From: Rhizorhabdus sp049889055
GTDB lineage: Bacteria; Pseudomonadota; Alphaproteobacteria; Sphingomonadales; Sphingomonadaceae
DNA length: 64,000 nt
Reading direction: 5' to 3'
NCBI RefSeq assembly: GCF_049889055.1
Contig: NZ_JBLTWO010000005.1
Coordinates: forward strand, 1-64,000
Below are positions 62,980 through 64,000 of this stretch, in pieces; the stretch's first letter is position 1; each line of letters opens with the position of its first letter. The notes under the pieces are model-generated. The model was not told the DNA's origin, made no database searches, and saw nothing but the letters and a program-made list of their open reading frames with translations. The position numbers and the translations under genes are program-made.

Positions 62980-64000
62980 TCAGAGCATTTCGGCGGGAAC
63001 GTCCAGGATCGGATCGGCGCCCTCGCGGATCGCGGCGGCCAGGCCGAGCGCCTGCGGCAGGACGCGGCGGACATAATAAGCGCCGACGCCGCGCTTCGCG
63101 GCATGGAGCGGTTCGTCGCCGCGTGCGGCATCGACCATGCGCACCCACATCCAGCCCATCGAGACCAGCGCGAACAGGCGGAGATAATCGACCGCCGCAG
63201 CGCCCGCCACATCGACCGACGCGCCGCGCACCGACACGGTAATGTCCCGCAGCTCAGCCAGCGCCTCGGCCACGCGCGACGCCATGGCGCGCGCCTCGGC
63301 CGTCTCGACCCCGCCAAGCTCCGCCGCGATCAGGTCGAAATAGCCGTCGACCACCGCACCGCCGGCCAGCGTCACCTTGCGGCCGATCAGGTCCATCGCC
63401 TGGACCCCGTTGGTGCCCTCGTAGATCTGCGCGATGCGGGCGTCGCGGACGAACTGCTCCATCCCCCATTCGCGGATATAGCCATGGCCGCCGAACACCT
63501 GCTGCGCCTGCACCGCCGCCTCGAAGCCGATATCGGTGAAGGACGCCTTGACGACCGGGGTCAGCAGCGCGACCAGCGCATCGGCCTTGGCGCGCTCGCC
63601 GCTGTCGGGGTGCGAGGCGGCGCGGTCGAGCTGGAGCGCGGTCCAGCCGGCCAGCGCGCGGCCCGCCTCGACGAAGGAGCGGACGTTGAGCAGCATCCGG
63701 CGCACATCGGCATGTTCGACGATCGACACCGGCCCGCGAGCCCCATCGGCGCTACGCCCCTGCAGACGATCGCGCGCATAGGCCACCGCCTGCTGATAGG
63801 CGCCGCCGGCAATGCCCAGGCCCTGGATGCCGACCATCAGCCGCTCGGCGTTCATCATCGTGAACATGGCGGCGAGCCCGCGATGCGGCTCACCCACCAG
63901 CCAGCCGGTGGCGCCGTCATAATTCATCACGCAGGTCGGCTGGGCGTGGATGCCCATCTTCTTCTCGAGCGCACCGACCGACATGGCGTTGCGGACCGTG
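62980..64000 (-). CDS. Acyl-CoA dehydrogenase, N-terminal part outside the window
   Basis: The frame is open to the right edge; the first visible residues are TVRNAMSVGALEKKMGIHAQ. ~340 residues are present: GNATCVMNYDGATGW-like flavin-binding segment, AERLMVGIQGLG, QVFGGHGYIREWGMEQFVRDARIAQIYEGTNGVQAMDLIGRK, and a C-terminal extension of ~130 residues. The last is typical of DmdC/AidB-like and large medium-chain dehydrogenases. It introduces a 2,3 double bond in an acyl-CoA. Position fits beta-oxidation of the pathway product. Confidence 0.93.
   Translation of the reverse strand, partial: TVRNAMSVGALEKKMGIHAQPTCVMNYDGATGWLVGEPHRGLAAMFTMMNAERLMVGIQGLGIAGGAYQQAVAYARDRLQGRSADGARGPVSIVEHADVRRMLLNVRSFVEAGRALAGWTALQLDRAASHPDSGERAKADALVALLTPVVKASFTDIGFEAAVQAQQVFGGHGYIREWGMEQFVRDARIAQIYEGTNGVQAMDLIGRKVTLAGGAVVDGYFDLIAAELGGVETAEARAMASRVAEALAELRDITVSVRGASVDVAGAAAVDYLRLFALVSMGWMWVRMVDAARGDEPLHAAKRGVGAYYVRRVLPQALGLAAAIREGADPILDVPAEML

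Overview
The window looks like the chromosome of an aerobic, GC-rich alphaproteobacterium of the sphingomonad type. The evidence is high GC in nearly every gene, TonB-dependent receptors standing in for porins, DUF3617, DUF6356 and DUF6481 proteins, and several oxygenase-rich catabolic clusters. No rRNA, tRNA or CRISPR array is visible. Family names are recognised by eye from motifs; no database search was run.

Layout. (1) 1-8.1 kb is an accessory, rearranged region. It holds an AT-rich OLD-type ATPase/TOPRIM nuclease gene, then a 5.3-kb insert carrying a MarR regulator, an orphan Rieske oxygenase and a TonB receptor. The insert is bracketed by two ~94% identical 395-bp copies of the end of a DJ-1/PfpI gene, by arrays of a GCAGCGTCACC motif, and by gene remnants. 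(2) 8.1-24.8 kb is mostly housekeeping: tag, DUF1810, uvrB, a 2OG-Fe(II) oxygenase, an arylamine N-acetyltransferase, an AhpD-like protein, a broken vapC, an MHS transporter, an MBL hydrolase, a serine hydrolase, class I fumarase, PspC, PncC, a cold-shock protein and an EAL phosphodiesterase. (3) 24.9-34.7 kb carries wecB, a zinc-type CDF exporter with a GNAT gene, an ornithine decarboxylase/deoxyhypusine-synthase-like polyamine pair with structured leaders, a solo BLUF photoreceptor, an Lrp regulator, a chloroperoxidase-type hydrolase, a YqaA-type membrane protein and a putative glycosyltransferase. (4) 34.7-39.4 kb is a LysR-pirin-pirin-OsmC-hydrolase/OsmC stress module in which one OsmC gene has an internal deletion.

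(5) 39.4-64 kb is a large catabolic cluster: MDR reductase, cytochrome P450, Baeyer-Villiger monooxygenase, SDR, Crp/Fnr regulator, fused 2-oxoacid:ferredoxin oxidoreductase, luciferase-like monooxygenase, two acyl-CoA synthetases, TetR, Fe-alcohol dehydrogenase, CaiB/AMACR-type protein, MBL (lactonase-like) hydrolase, TonB receptor, an RTX protein, zinc ADH, thioesterase and acyl-CoA dehydrogenase. The content fits uptake of a hydrophobic alicyclic or terpenoid-like compound, hydroxylation, oxidation to a ketone, Baeyer-Villiger insertion, lactone opening, CoA activation and beta-oxidation. The substrate is unknown.

Three promoters in region 5 share a 15-bp dyad, TACYGNNNRGTATAT: those of the BVMO operon, the Fe-ADH/TetR operon and the TonB receptor. 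This suggests a single TetR regulon. A similar sign appears in the 2.8-7 kb insert, where GTATG-N5-CATAC lies both between marR and the Rieske gene and in front of the TonB gene. I consider these two regulons and the mobile-looking insert the most interesting parts of the window.
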